Origin: Pollenia angustigena
Taxonomy: Eukaryota; Arthropoda; Insecta; Diptera; Polleniidae
Length of the DNA stretch: 64,000 nucleotides
NCBI GenBank assembly: GCA_930367215.1
Contig: OV884056.1
Location: 249,763,127 to 249,827,126 of the forward strand
Direction: 5' to 3'
Shown here: one piece after another, positions 10,335 to 21,050 of the stretch
How the letters are laid out: each line of letters starts with the position of its first letter
Numbering within the stretch: the stretch's first letter is position 1
Made by a program: the position numbers and the translations under genes
Notes under the pieces: generated by a model
Told to the model about the DNA's origin: nothing
The model's database searches: none
Seen by the model: only the letters and a program-made list of their open reading frames with translations

Positions 10335-11259
10335 CGGCGCTGCGAAATATGGCCCCAGGAAATATGGCCCCAAAAAATAAATGAAAATTGACCCCAAATT
10401 TGGGGCTATTTTTCTTAATGCAATATGGCCCCATTTTTTTAATGAAAGATTACCCCAAAAAAATGAAAAATAACCCTAAAAATAAAATGAAATATGATCC
10501 TAAATTTGGGGTTATTCTTCATTATGAAAAATCACCTCAAAATTTATAATGAATTTGAACCCCAAAAAAGAACACAAAGAAAGTGACATTAAACATTTTC
10601 GGTGGAGTTCATATGCCCAAAACTAAAAATCCCAAATTTAGTATAACGAACACTGGCTTCGCTAACTAAAGCTTCTCTGTATAGCCGGCCTTCGGCTGGG
10701 TGAAAGAATTTTTTTCTCTTTGGTATAACGAACACTGGCTTCGCTCACTAAAGCTTCGCTACATAGCCGGCCTTCGGCCGGGCGCAAGGATTTTCTTTTC
10801 TATGGTATAACGAACTCTTCTCGTAATATAATGAATGATTTTTTCCTCTATGGTATAACAAACACCGGCTTCGCTAACTAAAGCATCTCTGCATAATCGG
10901 CAAGGATTTTCTCTACTTTGGTATAAGAATTCGGGTTTTTTATGTTATCCCTAGAAACTTTTACATAGAATTTTATAAAATTTGTGTAAAAATTTTTGGG
11001 GTGATTTTTCATACTTGCATTTTTTTATTAGTAGATGAAAAATAGCCCCAAAGTAAGAATTGTGATTTTATTTGGGGCCATTTTTCATTCCTTGATATTG
11101 GGGTCAGTTTTCATTCCACATGAAATGCAAAAACACCCTAACGAAAAAATTAAAAATAACCCAAAAAAAAAACAAAAAAATTGCGCCAAAATTGCGTGTT
11201 GTTGTGTCTCATGTAAAATTTTGGGGCCGTTTTTCCTGGGGTGATTTTGCGCACCGCCG
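10335..11259. mobile_element. Palindromic non-autonomous DNA element with GGCCCC-rich arms
   Basis: The terminal inverted repeats are CGGCGCTGCGAAATATGGCC at the left and, in reverse complement, CGGCGGTGCGCAAAATCACC at the right, both continuing CCAGGAAA. A perfect 7-bp duplication TTTACGA flanks them (10328-10334 and 11260-11266). The arms are built of words such as TGAAAAATCACCCC and GACCCCAAATTTGGGG, and the centre holds an 82-bp minisatellite. It inserted three bases beyond the right Jockey duplication, inside hAT copy A. There is no recognisable protein, and I do not recognise the superfamily. Confidence 0.8.
10642..10930. repeat. Minisatellite, about 82-bp unit
   Basis: TATAACGAACACTGGCTTCG recurs at 10642 and 10724, with degenerate or shortened units from 10806, 10854 and 10922. 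Full units include GCTTCGCTNACTAAAGC and GCCGGCCTTCGGC, a strong hairpin. The array sits in the centre of the palindromic element and is far more GC-rich than its surroundings. Confidence 0.8.
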
Positions 11260-11768
11260 TTTACGACTACCGATATTTTCTAAAGTTTACGATTATCGAT
11301 AGTTTCCCAGCACTTCTTCGTGGTACACATGAGTCTGGCTAGACCTTTTTTCTATGTGTATAGAAAATCAAAACATGCCTAGGCCGGAGGGTTAAACACA
11401 ACGAAAAGTTTAATCTTTTTTTTACTTGATTGAAGAATTTTATACTTATTTCAAGAAATTCCGGGATTGTGTTTCGAAAGTAATCCCATGTAGGATTGTT
11501 TTGAGTACGTTTTAGTATTATTTGTACTTGGATTTTTGAGTACGACTCATACATTAAGTAATCATAACAAACTTGATTTATCCCGAGTGTTTTTCTTTCT
11601 GTGTACATGAAATATATTCAAATGTATTTTCTTTAGATTACAATAAAAAAATGTATGTAAAAATTAACATTCTTCAACTGGCATTAAATAATACTATTTA
11701 AAGAATTTATCGAGCCCTTTCCGCAAAAAATACTTAGGCGGCAAATACGCAATTTTACAGGAGGTTTT

Positions 11769-13490
11769 TATACCCTCCACCACAATTAGTTGTGATGAGG
11801 ATATACTAAGTTTGTCATTCTCAGACACCATAAAGTATATATATTCTGGCTCCTTGAGTAATTCTAAGTCAATTTTGCCATGTCCGTCCGTCTCTCTGTC
11901 TGTTGAAAACACGCATACTTTCGAAACAGTCAAAAGAAATAAACAAACTTGGTGTTGCTTGTAGTTATCCTTAGCAGTTTGGGATTGAAATCCAGCAAAA
12001 TCGATTCAGTGGGATCAGAGCTGTGAATCAAAATGTGGAACCACCACCTAAAAAAAAATGATAATTTTGTAACAAAAACTAATATAAATGGTGGAAAAAT
12101 TCACAGAATGATATAAGATTTTACAAAAATTCGTTTTATTCGACTAAAAATTACGCTGTAAAATTTCGTGAAGATCCGTCTATAATTTACCCTAGGCCCC
12201 ATATAATCCATACTCCCGGAAAACAGTATAGTTCGCCTAAAACTCTAACTAACAATGCTATCATAACAAATTTAGGCCCTTCATAGTTTAATAGGACTAG
12301 GAATGACACTGTGAAGTTTCGTAAAGATCGGTACATAATTCACCCTAGGCCCCATATGAACCCTACTGCCGGAAAACAGTTTCGTACGCATAAACGGTAA
12401 AAAATAAAGCTATCATAACAAAGAATTATAGGACTAGAAACAAGACTGTGAAATATCGTAAAGATCGGTCAATAATTTAACCTAGGCCCCATATAAACCC
12501 TTCTCCCGGAAAACAACTTAGTACGCCTAAAAACGTAAAAAATAATGCTATCATAACAAAATTTGGTACATCACAGTTTAATAGGACTAGAAATGACACT
12601 GTTAAATTTCGTGAAAATCGGTCTATAACTTACCCTAGGCCCCATATAAAGCCCACTCTGGTAAAATAATTAAATACGCCTAAAACCGTAGCATATAGAG
12701 ATATTGCGGTAAACTTTTTTCCAGCTTCAAATGGCCAGAAAAAAAATGTATGCTATTTTGTGATATACGGTCCATAATTTACCTTAGATCCTATTTTAGC
12801 AGCCTTCTGAAATTCACTGCAAACGCTAAAACTAATTGCACCGCTGTATTGAAATTTATGTTTTTTAATACCAGAAATCACTCTGCATAATTTTGGGATG
12901 ATTGGTTCATAGCTTACCATGGCTTCAATATAAATTACCGCCCTGAAAATCATTTAGGTTCGGCTTGAACTGTTAGAAATCATAAAATTTTCTCAAACTA
13001 GTAAAAATTGCTAAATAAAAAAGCATTAAGCTTTCTGATTGTCGGTCAATAATTTAATATATGTCTAAGCCGCGTCCAATTTTAGTGCAGATGTATGTTT
13101 TTATAAAGATAAATTAATAAATAGACATCATACAGATATTTCTCCTAAAATATTCGAACTGTCGTTGGAAGGTATCAATGAATCGGCACAGCCGTATATT
13201 GCACTCTAACTTGTTTAATAGGAGATATCACTCTGCGTTATTTTGGGATGACTGGTTCATAGCTTACAATGGCTGCATATAAATCCCCCTCCTAAAAATC
13301 ATTTAAGTTCGGCTTAAACTGTTACGAATCAAGATTATCGATCAATAATTTAATCAATTTTATCAATTTTAATTCTGAAGTCTGTTTTTATAAAGATAAA
13401 TTAATAATAAATAGATATCATGTAAAAATCACTCCTGAAATATTCGAACTGTTGGTGGAGGGTATCAACTATAACTATAACTTGTTTTTT
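11769..13490 (-). repeat. Dispersed repeat family D, long reverse copy or copies with central tandem repeats
   Basis: On the reverse strand the segment ends in the family's GAGGGTATAA (11769 side), with GTCCGTCCGTCTCTCTG at about 11882. Four units containing CCTAGGCCCCATATAA occur near 12190, 12345, 12480 and 12636 (about 140-150 bp apart). A second repeated block containing TTTTGGGATGANTGGTTCATAGCTTAC occurs at about 12893 and 13237. The 5' hairpin word CGGCACAGCCG is at about 13184. Two joined copies are possible. It is non-coding. Confidence 0.75.
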
Positions 13491-13509
13491 ACTGTATTTC
13501 ATAAAAATT

Positions 13510-13630
13510 TTGTAAGTTAAAATCGTAACGGTAACTTATGTGACCATGACATTTTAGGAGATGAGACAAGTGTTGCCAATAAATTCATTTATTAAAAAAA
13601 AAATTGATAATAATGTCGCTTAAGCTTAAA
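13510..13630 (-). repeat. Fragment of the TCGAGCCC-type MITE interior
   Basis: GTAACGGTAACTTATGTGACCATGA and the following bases through AAGTGTTGCCAATAAA are the reverse complement of the centre of the MITEs at 20607-20864 and 60136-60384. The terminal repeats are not clear here, so this is a decayed or truncated copy. Confidence 0.6.
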
Positions 13631-13687
13631 TCCCGATTTCATATAGAATTGAACAGGATTCAGTTTTAACAGTTGATTATATCCACA

Positions 13688-14503
13688 CACACAGAAAAAA
13701 ATCAATGTAAATTCGTTCAAAACAAGGTTGATTTTATATTTTTCCGTAGTGATTTTGCTTCATTGTTGTTTCATGTTAATTTAACATGATTTTACAATAA
13801 CTTGCGAACAACATTTTTTCTTTTAAAATAACTATTATTCATGTTAATTTAACATTGCGGTAGAGTTAGAGCAAAATTTTATTTATATTGAAATAACAAT
13901 CCGAACCACGTTGAATGAATGTTATTTCAAGTTGAAACAACGTGGATTTCATGTAGAATCAAATTGGTTGGAGTGTAATATAAGACAGTATGAAGACAGC
14001 ATATGCATTTATTTAAGAATATTTTAAAACACTTACCCCTGTAACAAATGCTCCATTTATTTTGTATCTCCTTTGTTAACAGAAGCATCAGCAAAATGGC
14101 CCAATATCGTTTTCGTCATCATTTTACTTTGAAAACTAAATGTACTATTTAACTAAATAATTTTAATTAAAAGAATACGGGAATTGTATTCTTTTTATAA
14201 CATATTTCAAACTTGAAAATAACAAAATGTACATACTTAAGTATGTTTGCATGTTAATTTAACAAGATAAACTTTTGATTTTAATATAAAACAGGATTTT
14301 ATGGATTCAGTATTGAACAATGTTATTTTAACAGTGAATTATATTAAATAAACGTGATTTAAGGTTATTTTAATATTTTTCATTTTAAATTAATATGAAA
14401 TAATGATAAATTAAAATAAAGGGCATACTTTTGCAGAATTTTACCATGATTCTCAATCAACATTCCGCCATGTTATTTTAACATTGGTATTTTTTTCTGT
14501 GTG
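13688..14503. mobile_element. TIR element CACACAGAAAAAAAT with GTTAATTTAAC repeats
   Basis: The left end CACACAGAAAAAAAT is mirrored by ATTTTTTTCTGTGTG on the right. The interior repeats the near-palindrome ATGTTAATTTAACAT (about 13772, 13838 and 14250, with variants) and related TTATTTTAACA words. No protein is visible. The target duplication is unclear because the left flank is a CA run. Confidence 0.6.
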
Positions 14504-14559
14504 CACCACTGCTTTTGTGCTGATGTGAAGTAAACTAAAAAAACTTGTGCTAGAGCCAC

Positions 14560-14750
14560 CTTTAGCATGTCGATAGACTAAGGCTCGCTTTCTGAGTTGA
14601 TCTTACGATGTCCGTCCGTTTGGCTAACTGGTTTTCTGTTCACCTAATATTGTGCATAAAGTACAGGTCGTAATTTGGAAGATTATTTAGAACAACTTGA
14701 TTTGACATAAAAACGAAACCTATTAAAAATGGTGAGAATCGGTCTATAAT
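14560..14750 (+). repeat. Dispersed repeat family E fragment
   Basis: ACGATGTCCGTCCGTTTGGC and ATAAAGTACAGGTCGTAATTTGGA match the segment at about 3280-3360. The stretch after it to 15180 holds only short chance frames and no recognisable feature. Confidence 0.5.
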
Positions 14751-15183
14751 TTCAGATGTCCCCCAAAAAACTTCTCTGCGGAATAGTCGTAATACCCATT
14801 AACCATCTCATTATGCTGGTAGTATTTAGATTAGATTTGGTCCAAACTTATTTTTATTGCAATATAAATCATCCAAATTTTATTGGAATCGGTCTGTATT
14901 TGACCTTAGCTCGCATAGAAATACTACACCCGAAAAAAGCTTTCAGTGCCATAACTTCCTTATAAATGTTGGTATTGACACAAAAGTTGGCGGCAATAAC
15001 TATTTCGATAGGTACTACGTCAGGATAAAATGTTGTTCTATCCAAAATAAGTGAACATCCTTCCTTAAACCACTTAAAGGCAAACAATTCTCATATATAC
15101 TATAATTTTATTCTGGCGGGTTCACGGCTGCCCTTGGTAGGGTTCACCCTCGAATATAGTTTCCTTTTTTTCAATATAATTTA

Positions 15184-15360
15184 AACTACAGGTGGTGTCG
15201 GAACTACAACAATAAAAAAAAAAACAAAAACAACGTAGTATTTTGCTTTGCATTGTTAATGTTTACCGCTCGAAATGTCAACTTTTCCTTACAAAACACT
15301 AACAAAACAAATTATCTCGAACTGTCAAAATCAGATGGCGTTCCGACACCACCTGTAGTT
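15184..15360. mobile_element. Small MITE, ACTACAGGTGGTGTCGGAAC ends
   Basis: The left end AACTACAGGTGGTGTCGGAA is mirrored at 15340-15360 (TTCCGACACCACCTGTAGTT). The element is 177 bp with no coding potential. A target duplication could not be fixed. The 70-aa frame at 15253-15465 runs across its right end and is not a gene. Confidence 0.65.
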
Positions 15361-15422
15361 GAATTCGCCTTGGCCCTGATTGTTGTCGCTGCGTTGACGG
15401 GTTTCACTGTTATCTATCGCTA

Positions 15423-16328
15423 CACAGAAAAAATTATTTTTCCAATTCAAACAAAAAATTTGTAGAACCAAACAATTTTTTGTCTGAAATCGGTCCTATA
15501 AACAAATTTGCATATTCAAACAATTTATTTGCATTTTGTTTATTGAAAAAAAAACACTGATTTTTTCAAACAAATAATTTAACTGAATCAAACAAAAAGT
15601 TTACTGAAATTCATATATAAAATTTCAAAATAAAAAAAAAAAGTTTTTGCACAAGCAATGACGCGCTCACAAGTAAGCACTGTATGAGAAGATGACGGCA
15701 GAGCAGAGCAGAGCCGCCGGCTGGCTTTGAGACAAATTTTTTTTTGTTGGAATAATTTTTGAACGAAGTCTTGTCTTATTTATACACACAATTTTTTTCT
15801 TTATCACTCACTCACTTTTGCTGCATCCTTACCTTTACTAATGAAGAAGAAATGTAACCCAAAACGGCGGCAGACCGACTCGATATGTTTTTCGTCATCA
15901 TTATATTTTTGTATTTGATGTATTTAAGTAAAGAGTTTGAAAAAATTGAATACGGGATTTTGTTTCTTATAATGTTGTTTCTGCTATTGTTTTTCTTATA
16001 GTTGCACTTTTTTAAAGCGTCCAAAAATAGACTGTGTGTGTTTTTTTTGTTGTTCTTATATTTCACACAAAGAAGTGTTGCTTACGATCAAATAAAAAAA
16101 TGCAAAAAAACGACAACATTAAGGAGCGTTAAATATTTCATACAAAATTATGAAAACTTGACACCAATAACGCGTTTTTAATATTTTTGAAGAGTTGTCC
16201 ACATTTTTGTTGGTTAAAAAAAAATCAAACAAAAATATTGATTGAATCAGTAAAAAAATTTATAGAAATTAAAAAAATTTTCAAACAAGCATTTGTTTGA
16301 AAATAATTCGGCAATAATTTTTTCTGTG
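15423..16328 (+). mobile_element. CACAGAAAAAATTATT TIR element, copy 1
   Basis: The inverted ends CACAGAAAAAATTATT / AATAATTTTTTCTGTG are flanked by TA on both sides. The interior shares long stretches with the next element in the same orientation, for example CAGACCGACTCGATATG, TTTGAACGAAGTCTT and GACGCGC-type words. It is 906 bp with no intact protein. A non-autonomous DNA transposon is likely; the superfamily is unassigned. Confidence 0.75.
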
Positions 16329-16487
16329 TATTTATAAGCTCTGGTTTAGATTTATTGTAAGCTCTCATCAATCATGAGCTGAAATGTCACCTGTGTAATC
16401 ACCCATGTTGCCAATTTCGCAAGATATAGAGACTTGATAAAGCAATTTTTCATTTTGTTTTGCCATGAAAAATTAAATCAAGCAAAA

Positions 16488-17515
16488 CACAGAAAAAATT
16501 ATTTTTTCAATGCAAACAAAAAATTTGTAGAATCAAACAATTTTTTGTCTGAAATCGGTCCTACAAACAAATTCGCATATTCAAACAATTTATTTGCATT
16601 TTGTTTATTGAAAAAAAAACGCCGATTTTTCAAACAAATAATTTTACAGAATCAAACAAAATGTTTACTGAAATTCATATAAATTTTAAACAAATAATTT
16701 TGCTGAATCAAACAAAAAAGTTTTGGCACAAGCAATGACGCGCACACAAGCAAGCACTGTTGGTGAAGATGAAGCAGAGCAGAGCGGCCGGCTGGCTTTG
16801 AGACAAATTTTTTTGTTGGAATAATTTTTGAACGAAGTCTTATTTATACACACAATGTTTTTCTTCGTCACTCACTTTTGCTGCATCCTTTCCTTTGCTA
16901 ATGAAGAAGAAATGTAACCAAAAACGGCGGCAGACCGACTCGATATGTTTTTCGTCATCATTCTATTTTTGTATTTGATGTATTTAAACAAACTGTTTGA
17001 AAAAATTGAATACGGGATTTTGTTTTTTTTTTTACCAACTTTGAAACCAACCAAAAATTTATTTTGTTTCTTATAATGTCGTCATTTCTGTTGTTTAAAA
17101 AAAATTAAACGTTTTTTTTTACCTGCTATTGTTTTTGTTGTTTTTTTACTACAAACCTCGTCACGCTATTTTATCATTTTTCTTATTGCTGTACTTTTTT
17201 AAAGCGTCCAAAAATAGACTGCATGTGTTGTTTGTTGTAGTTCTTATATTTCAAATTACGAAGTGTTGCTTACGATCAAATAAAAAATGCAAAAAGACGA
17301 CAATATTAAAAGGCGTTAAATATTTCATACAAAATTATGAAAACTTGAAACCAATAACGCGTTTATTATATTTTTAAAGAGTTGACCACATTTTTGTTGG
17401 TTAAATAAAAATCAAACAAAAATATTGATTGAATCAGTAAAAAAATTTGTAGAAATCAAAAAAAATTTCAAACAAGCGTTTGTTTGAAAATAATTCGGCA
17501 ATAATTTTTTCTGTG
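16488..17515 (+). mobile_element. CACAGAAAAAATTATT TIR element, copy 2
   Basis: This is a second, 1028-bp copy in direct orientation, 159 bp beyond copy 1, with the same CACAG...CTGTG ends. It is flanked by AAAA on both sides. It has an extra segment near 17025-17150 that copy 1 lacks. The 82-aa frames at 16434 and 17129 are chance frames across repeat sequence. Confidence 0.75.
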
Positions 17516-17768
17516 AAAAGCCAATTTTTTTATTTATTTTATTAGCAAATTTAATTTTTTTGAACACGGTTTTAACAACAGCAGTCGAAGAAAATTTGTG
17601 TACAACTTTTTCGTTTTTTGAGCTGGTTTTACAGCAACTGTTTACATTTAATGAATCAGAAGTAAAAAACTGTTTTTTTTTTTTTTTTTGGCCAATGACA
17701 AATGAAGAAGTGTAAGAAATGACAGTTTTTCTACTTTGACTGCAGTTTTTTAACCGGTGTCTTTAAAC

Positions 17769-18898
17769 TAGAGTTTGCTAAAAACCGTAAAAATGTGAAA
17801 CCGCGGTTTCGGGTTTAAAATGAATAAAACCGGCCGGTTTCGGTTTAAAAAAAATTTAAAAAAAAAAATATTTTTTTAAAAAGATTGATAAAATAGCTAT
17901 CTAAGCTACTTGGGACAAATTTGTCTAACACCAATAGGTAATAAGTTCCTTGACTGAGAAAGAACACCTGTATGGCCAAAATGTCAAACTTTGACCCCCT
18001 TTATCTCAGAAACTTTTTGACCGATCTTGTTAAAAATTTGTGTCTAAACTACTATTTAATAGGACTAAGCTTGGTGCTAATTTCACCCAAATCGGAAGAC
18101 ATCGATTTAAAAATTGGGTCACTTGACATGAAATCCCCCATATATATATTTTTTTGAAAGTTTTTTATTTGTTTCAATTCAGTTACTTTTATTCGCCCTT
18201 AAGTGTATACCTGGGCCTGGCCCATTGACATTTTTCTAGTTTTTTTATATAATTATTAAGTATATTAGAACGAAACTTTATGTATTCCTCAATTCCGCGA
18301 TTGGCCAAATAAAAATTTTGTGCATATTGTATCCACCTGGGCCTGGTCAGGCCCTTCCCTATAATATATGTACTGCAGTAAATAAAATCAAAATGAAAGG
18401 TTTAAAAAGCAAACACAACACATAAGAATTCTTCCTTTTCAGTTTTTTTCGAAAAATTATTTTATTTCCCAACAAAATGTTCCTGCTATAGCCATAAAAC
18501 TCCATATATATAAAAGTAGTCCCAGCCTTGCCCAGGGGTTCGTAAGTGTGAGTTTTTTCTATAGCCAAAAGAAACTCCATACAAAATTCGAGTGACTCAG
18601 GTGGCAGTTTATGCCTCACAAATAAGGTGTGTACTTAAGAGTTATAAAGATAACATTTGTTCTTCTTAGTACTTATTTTGAATTTTAAGAATTTTGAAAT
18701 ACCTTGTCATTGTTGAAGGCTGTTATAAATAAAGTTTTCGTATATTAAGTACGAGTATGATGTTTAATTTGCAAGTTCTTCAAGCATAAATACATTGTTA
18801 AATTTAAAGCTAAAACCGAGGGTTTTTTGTCGGTTTTCGGTTTCGGTTTTTAGGCATTTAATACCGCGGTTTCGGTTAAAACCGAACCGCAATCCCAA
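17769..18898. mobile_element. hAT element with GGTTTCGG subterminal repeats
   Basis: A perfect 8-bp duplication CTTTAAAC lies at 17761-17768 and 18899-18906. The ends TAGAGTTTGC and, in reverse complement, TTGGGATTGC match at 7 of 10 positions. Both ends carry ACCGCGGTTTCGG-type words (about 17798, 18830 and 18870). The 8-bp duplication and TAG-type end fit hAT. The interior shows no recognisable transposase; the 86-aa minus frame at 18359-18619 matches nothing I recognise. Confidence 0.8.
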
Positions 18899-19885
18899 CT
18901 TTAAACCAAAAAATATGCCAGAAACTTTAATGTTTACATCACAATCATTGGAATTTTTGTAAATTTAAATACGGATTGCACTTACGTGGTATGCGAAATG
19001 ATCTCTTATTTAAGATTTCATTGTATGGTGTCAATACTTCATGCAGAATGTCGGACGTTAAGGACATCTGTTGTTGAAACACAACTGGGGCAAACATAGC
19101 ATTTTTGGCCGAGAAAATTCGTCGCCAAAAATAAAACGTATTTGTGTAAAATGGGTTGGCCGAAATTTATCATACGCGTCGAGTTTGCAATAGAATTATT
19201 TTTATTTCACATGGCTGCGAACGACGAACAAATCAGTACCAGGTGACCATGCTTGGTTTTAGTTTTCAAGTATTTTAGTCAGGGACCGTAAGAGTTATTA
19301 ATTTTTTTTTTTTTAAAGTGAGATGAAAACAGTTATTTTTTTTATTGAAATTTTTGCATATAATAACAGTTATTTTTTGATTATTATTTTTTTGAGCAAA
19401 AATCAAAGTTATTCTCTAGAGAAATGTACGTAATTAAGTTGACTTTAATTTTTTTTTTTTTTTTTTTTTTGAAATGTGCACAAGAAATCCCAGTGATGTT
19501 TACACTTTAAAATAAACATTTAAAGTCAACAAAATTATTATTACACGTGCATTTCTTAAGACAATAATTTAACTTTTGCTCGAAAAAATAAAAATCACAA
19601 CAATAACTATTATTTTTGTCCAAAAAATTAAAACCATAAAATAACTGTTATTTTTGTTAAAAAATTAAAAGTAAAAAACTAACTGTTATTTTTTTAAAAC
19701 AAAAATAAAAAAATAACTGTTGATTTTGATCGAAAAACAAAAATTAAAATTTTACAAATCAATGTATTTTATTATTGACAAGTTCGTTAGGATCAATATG
19801 GTATACTTGAATCAGTGTTCGACAATTAACTCCTATATGCTCCCTGTAGTTTTTTCGTGGCAATTTACCCCAAAAGTGGCAGTAC

Positions 19886-20003
19886 TATACACTGAAGACT
19901 GGTTCTATAACTATCCACATTAATCCTATACTCTGAAGACTGGTTATAAAAACATCCACCTTGATCCTATACTCGGAAGACTGGTTCTAAAACTGTGGAA
20001 AAT
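19886..20003. repeat. Minisatellite, 41-bp unit, about 2.7 copies
   Basis: GAAGACTGGTT recurs at 19894, 19935 and 19976, within units containing TATACTCTGAAGACTGGTT and ATCCACNTTNATCC. It is a diverged short array inside the CAGGGACCG hAT. The frame at 19720-19923 overlaps it and is not considered a gene. Confidence 0.7.
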
Positions 20004-20083
20004 TTTACTACCACTTTGTGCTGGCACTTAGCTGTCTTTTTGTGTCGCAGATGGTGGATAGTAAAAAATTTATGTCATGGTAT

Positions 20084-20938
20084 AAACACAACTGGGCGAA
20101 CTACGAATTTCACATAGTACGCCGATTTCGTCGGCAAGAATTCGTTGCGTAAGTTCGTCATATGAGACACAACAAGTGCGTAAAGTCTAGGTATTAATGG
20201 GAATTTTTGACATTCCTTATAGTTTTATAGACTTGTAATCAATTTTATGGCTTGTTTAAAATATAACAAATTTTCGCAATTTTCGCAAAGTTTTTTTTTT
20301 TTTTTTTGTTTGTTATTTTCCTACATTTTGTTTTTTTTACCAATTTGCGATTTCAAATAAATTTTAGTGTTTATATAAAAGTTTGCAATTTTTTGCGAAT
20401 TTTAGCCAAGTTCGCAATAGAAGCGATCTGATTCTTTTATTCTTAACAGCTTTCACGGTTTTTAACAAATAATCGACTTTTATATCATGCTGCACTGTCC
20501 CTTTCCCAATTTATTCGTCGTTCGTCTGCGTAAGAAATAGAAATAAACCTATCGCAGAGTTCGTTACGCTCAACGAATTTTGCTATACGCAATGTGTACT
20601 TTCATATCGAGCCCTAACCGCGAAAATAACGTAACCGACATAATTTCAAATTTTCGTTTTTTTAATAAATTATTGTATTGACAACACTTGCATCATCTCC
20701 TAAAATCTCATGGTCACATAAGGTACCGTTACGATTTTATAGCAAAAACACTTTTAATGTAAGCGACAAATTTCATACAAAATGTATATGAAATAAAATA
20801 AAAAAACTCTCTCCTGTAAAATTTGATTTTTGGCGCTTACGTTATATTCGCGGTTAGGGCTTGATATACACCAATGTGTTCTATTTCTAAAGACGAATAT
20901 TCGTTGGGAATAATTCTTCGTTCGTCCCAGTTGTGTTT
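20084..20938. mobile_element. AAACACAACTGGG TIR element, inner copy
   Basis: AAACACAACTGGGCGAAC at the left is mirrored by GTTCGTCCCAGTTGTGTTT at the right. The interior repeats AATTCGTNG/CGAACGA-type words, and a Tc1-like MITE sits at 20607-20864. There is no coding potential, and no convincing target duplication was found. Confidence 0.6.
20607..20864. mobile_element. TA-flanked MITE, TCGAGCCCTAACCGCG ends, copy 1
   Basis: The inverted ends TCGAGCCCTAACCGCGAAAA / CGCGGTTAGGGCTTGA are flanked by TA on both sides, the pattern of Tc1/mariner-type insertion. It is about 85-90% similar by eye to 60136-60384. It is 258 bp and non-coding. Confidence 0.75.
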
Positions 20939-21050
20939 CTAGCATCATTGAGCATTTCGTTCATTTTATGAGAGAGAGAGAGAAACAGAACGTATGGCCA
21001 CACAATCAGAAAAGCAGATTTATACTATAAATTTTATAGTTGGTATAAGG

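Larger units (their letters stand above)
5428..11315 (-). mobile_element. hAT element copy A with nested insertions
   Basis: The ends (left TAGTTCTGGGATACTATCG, right CGATAGTTTCCCAGCACTT) match the uninterrupted copy B at 29287-30024 in the opposite orientation. The flanks CTTTTTGG and CTTCGTGG agree at 6 of 8 bases, consistent with an old 8-bp hAT target duplication. Removing the Jockey element, the palindromic element and their duplications leaves about 0.66 kb, close to the 738 bp of copy B. Exact TATCGATA words cluster at the left end (about 5441-5490). Confidence 0.85.
4879..11610 (+). mobile_element. Inverted-repeat element L, copy 1, split by nested insertions
   Basis: The left part (4879-5427) starts ACACTCAAAAGAAAAATC. 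It matches, in reverse, 51612-52066 and 55838-56177 over several hundred bases, including AACGGGTAAAACG-type and ATGAGATTGATTTA-type words. After the hAT insert, 11340-11610 carries a divergent inverted version of the left end (GAGTACG words, ending in GTGTTTTTCTTTCTGTGTA). The whole therefore looks like one long-TIR element split by a 5.9-kb hAT composite. No transposase frame is recognised. The outer boundaries and the pairing with the right part are tentative. Confidence 0.5.
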
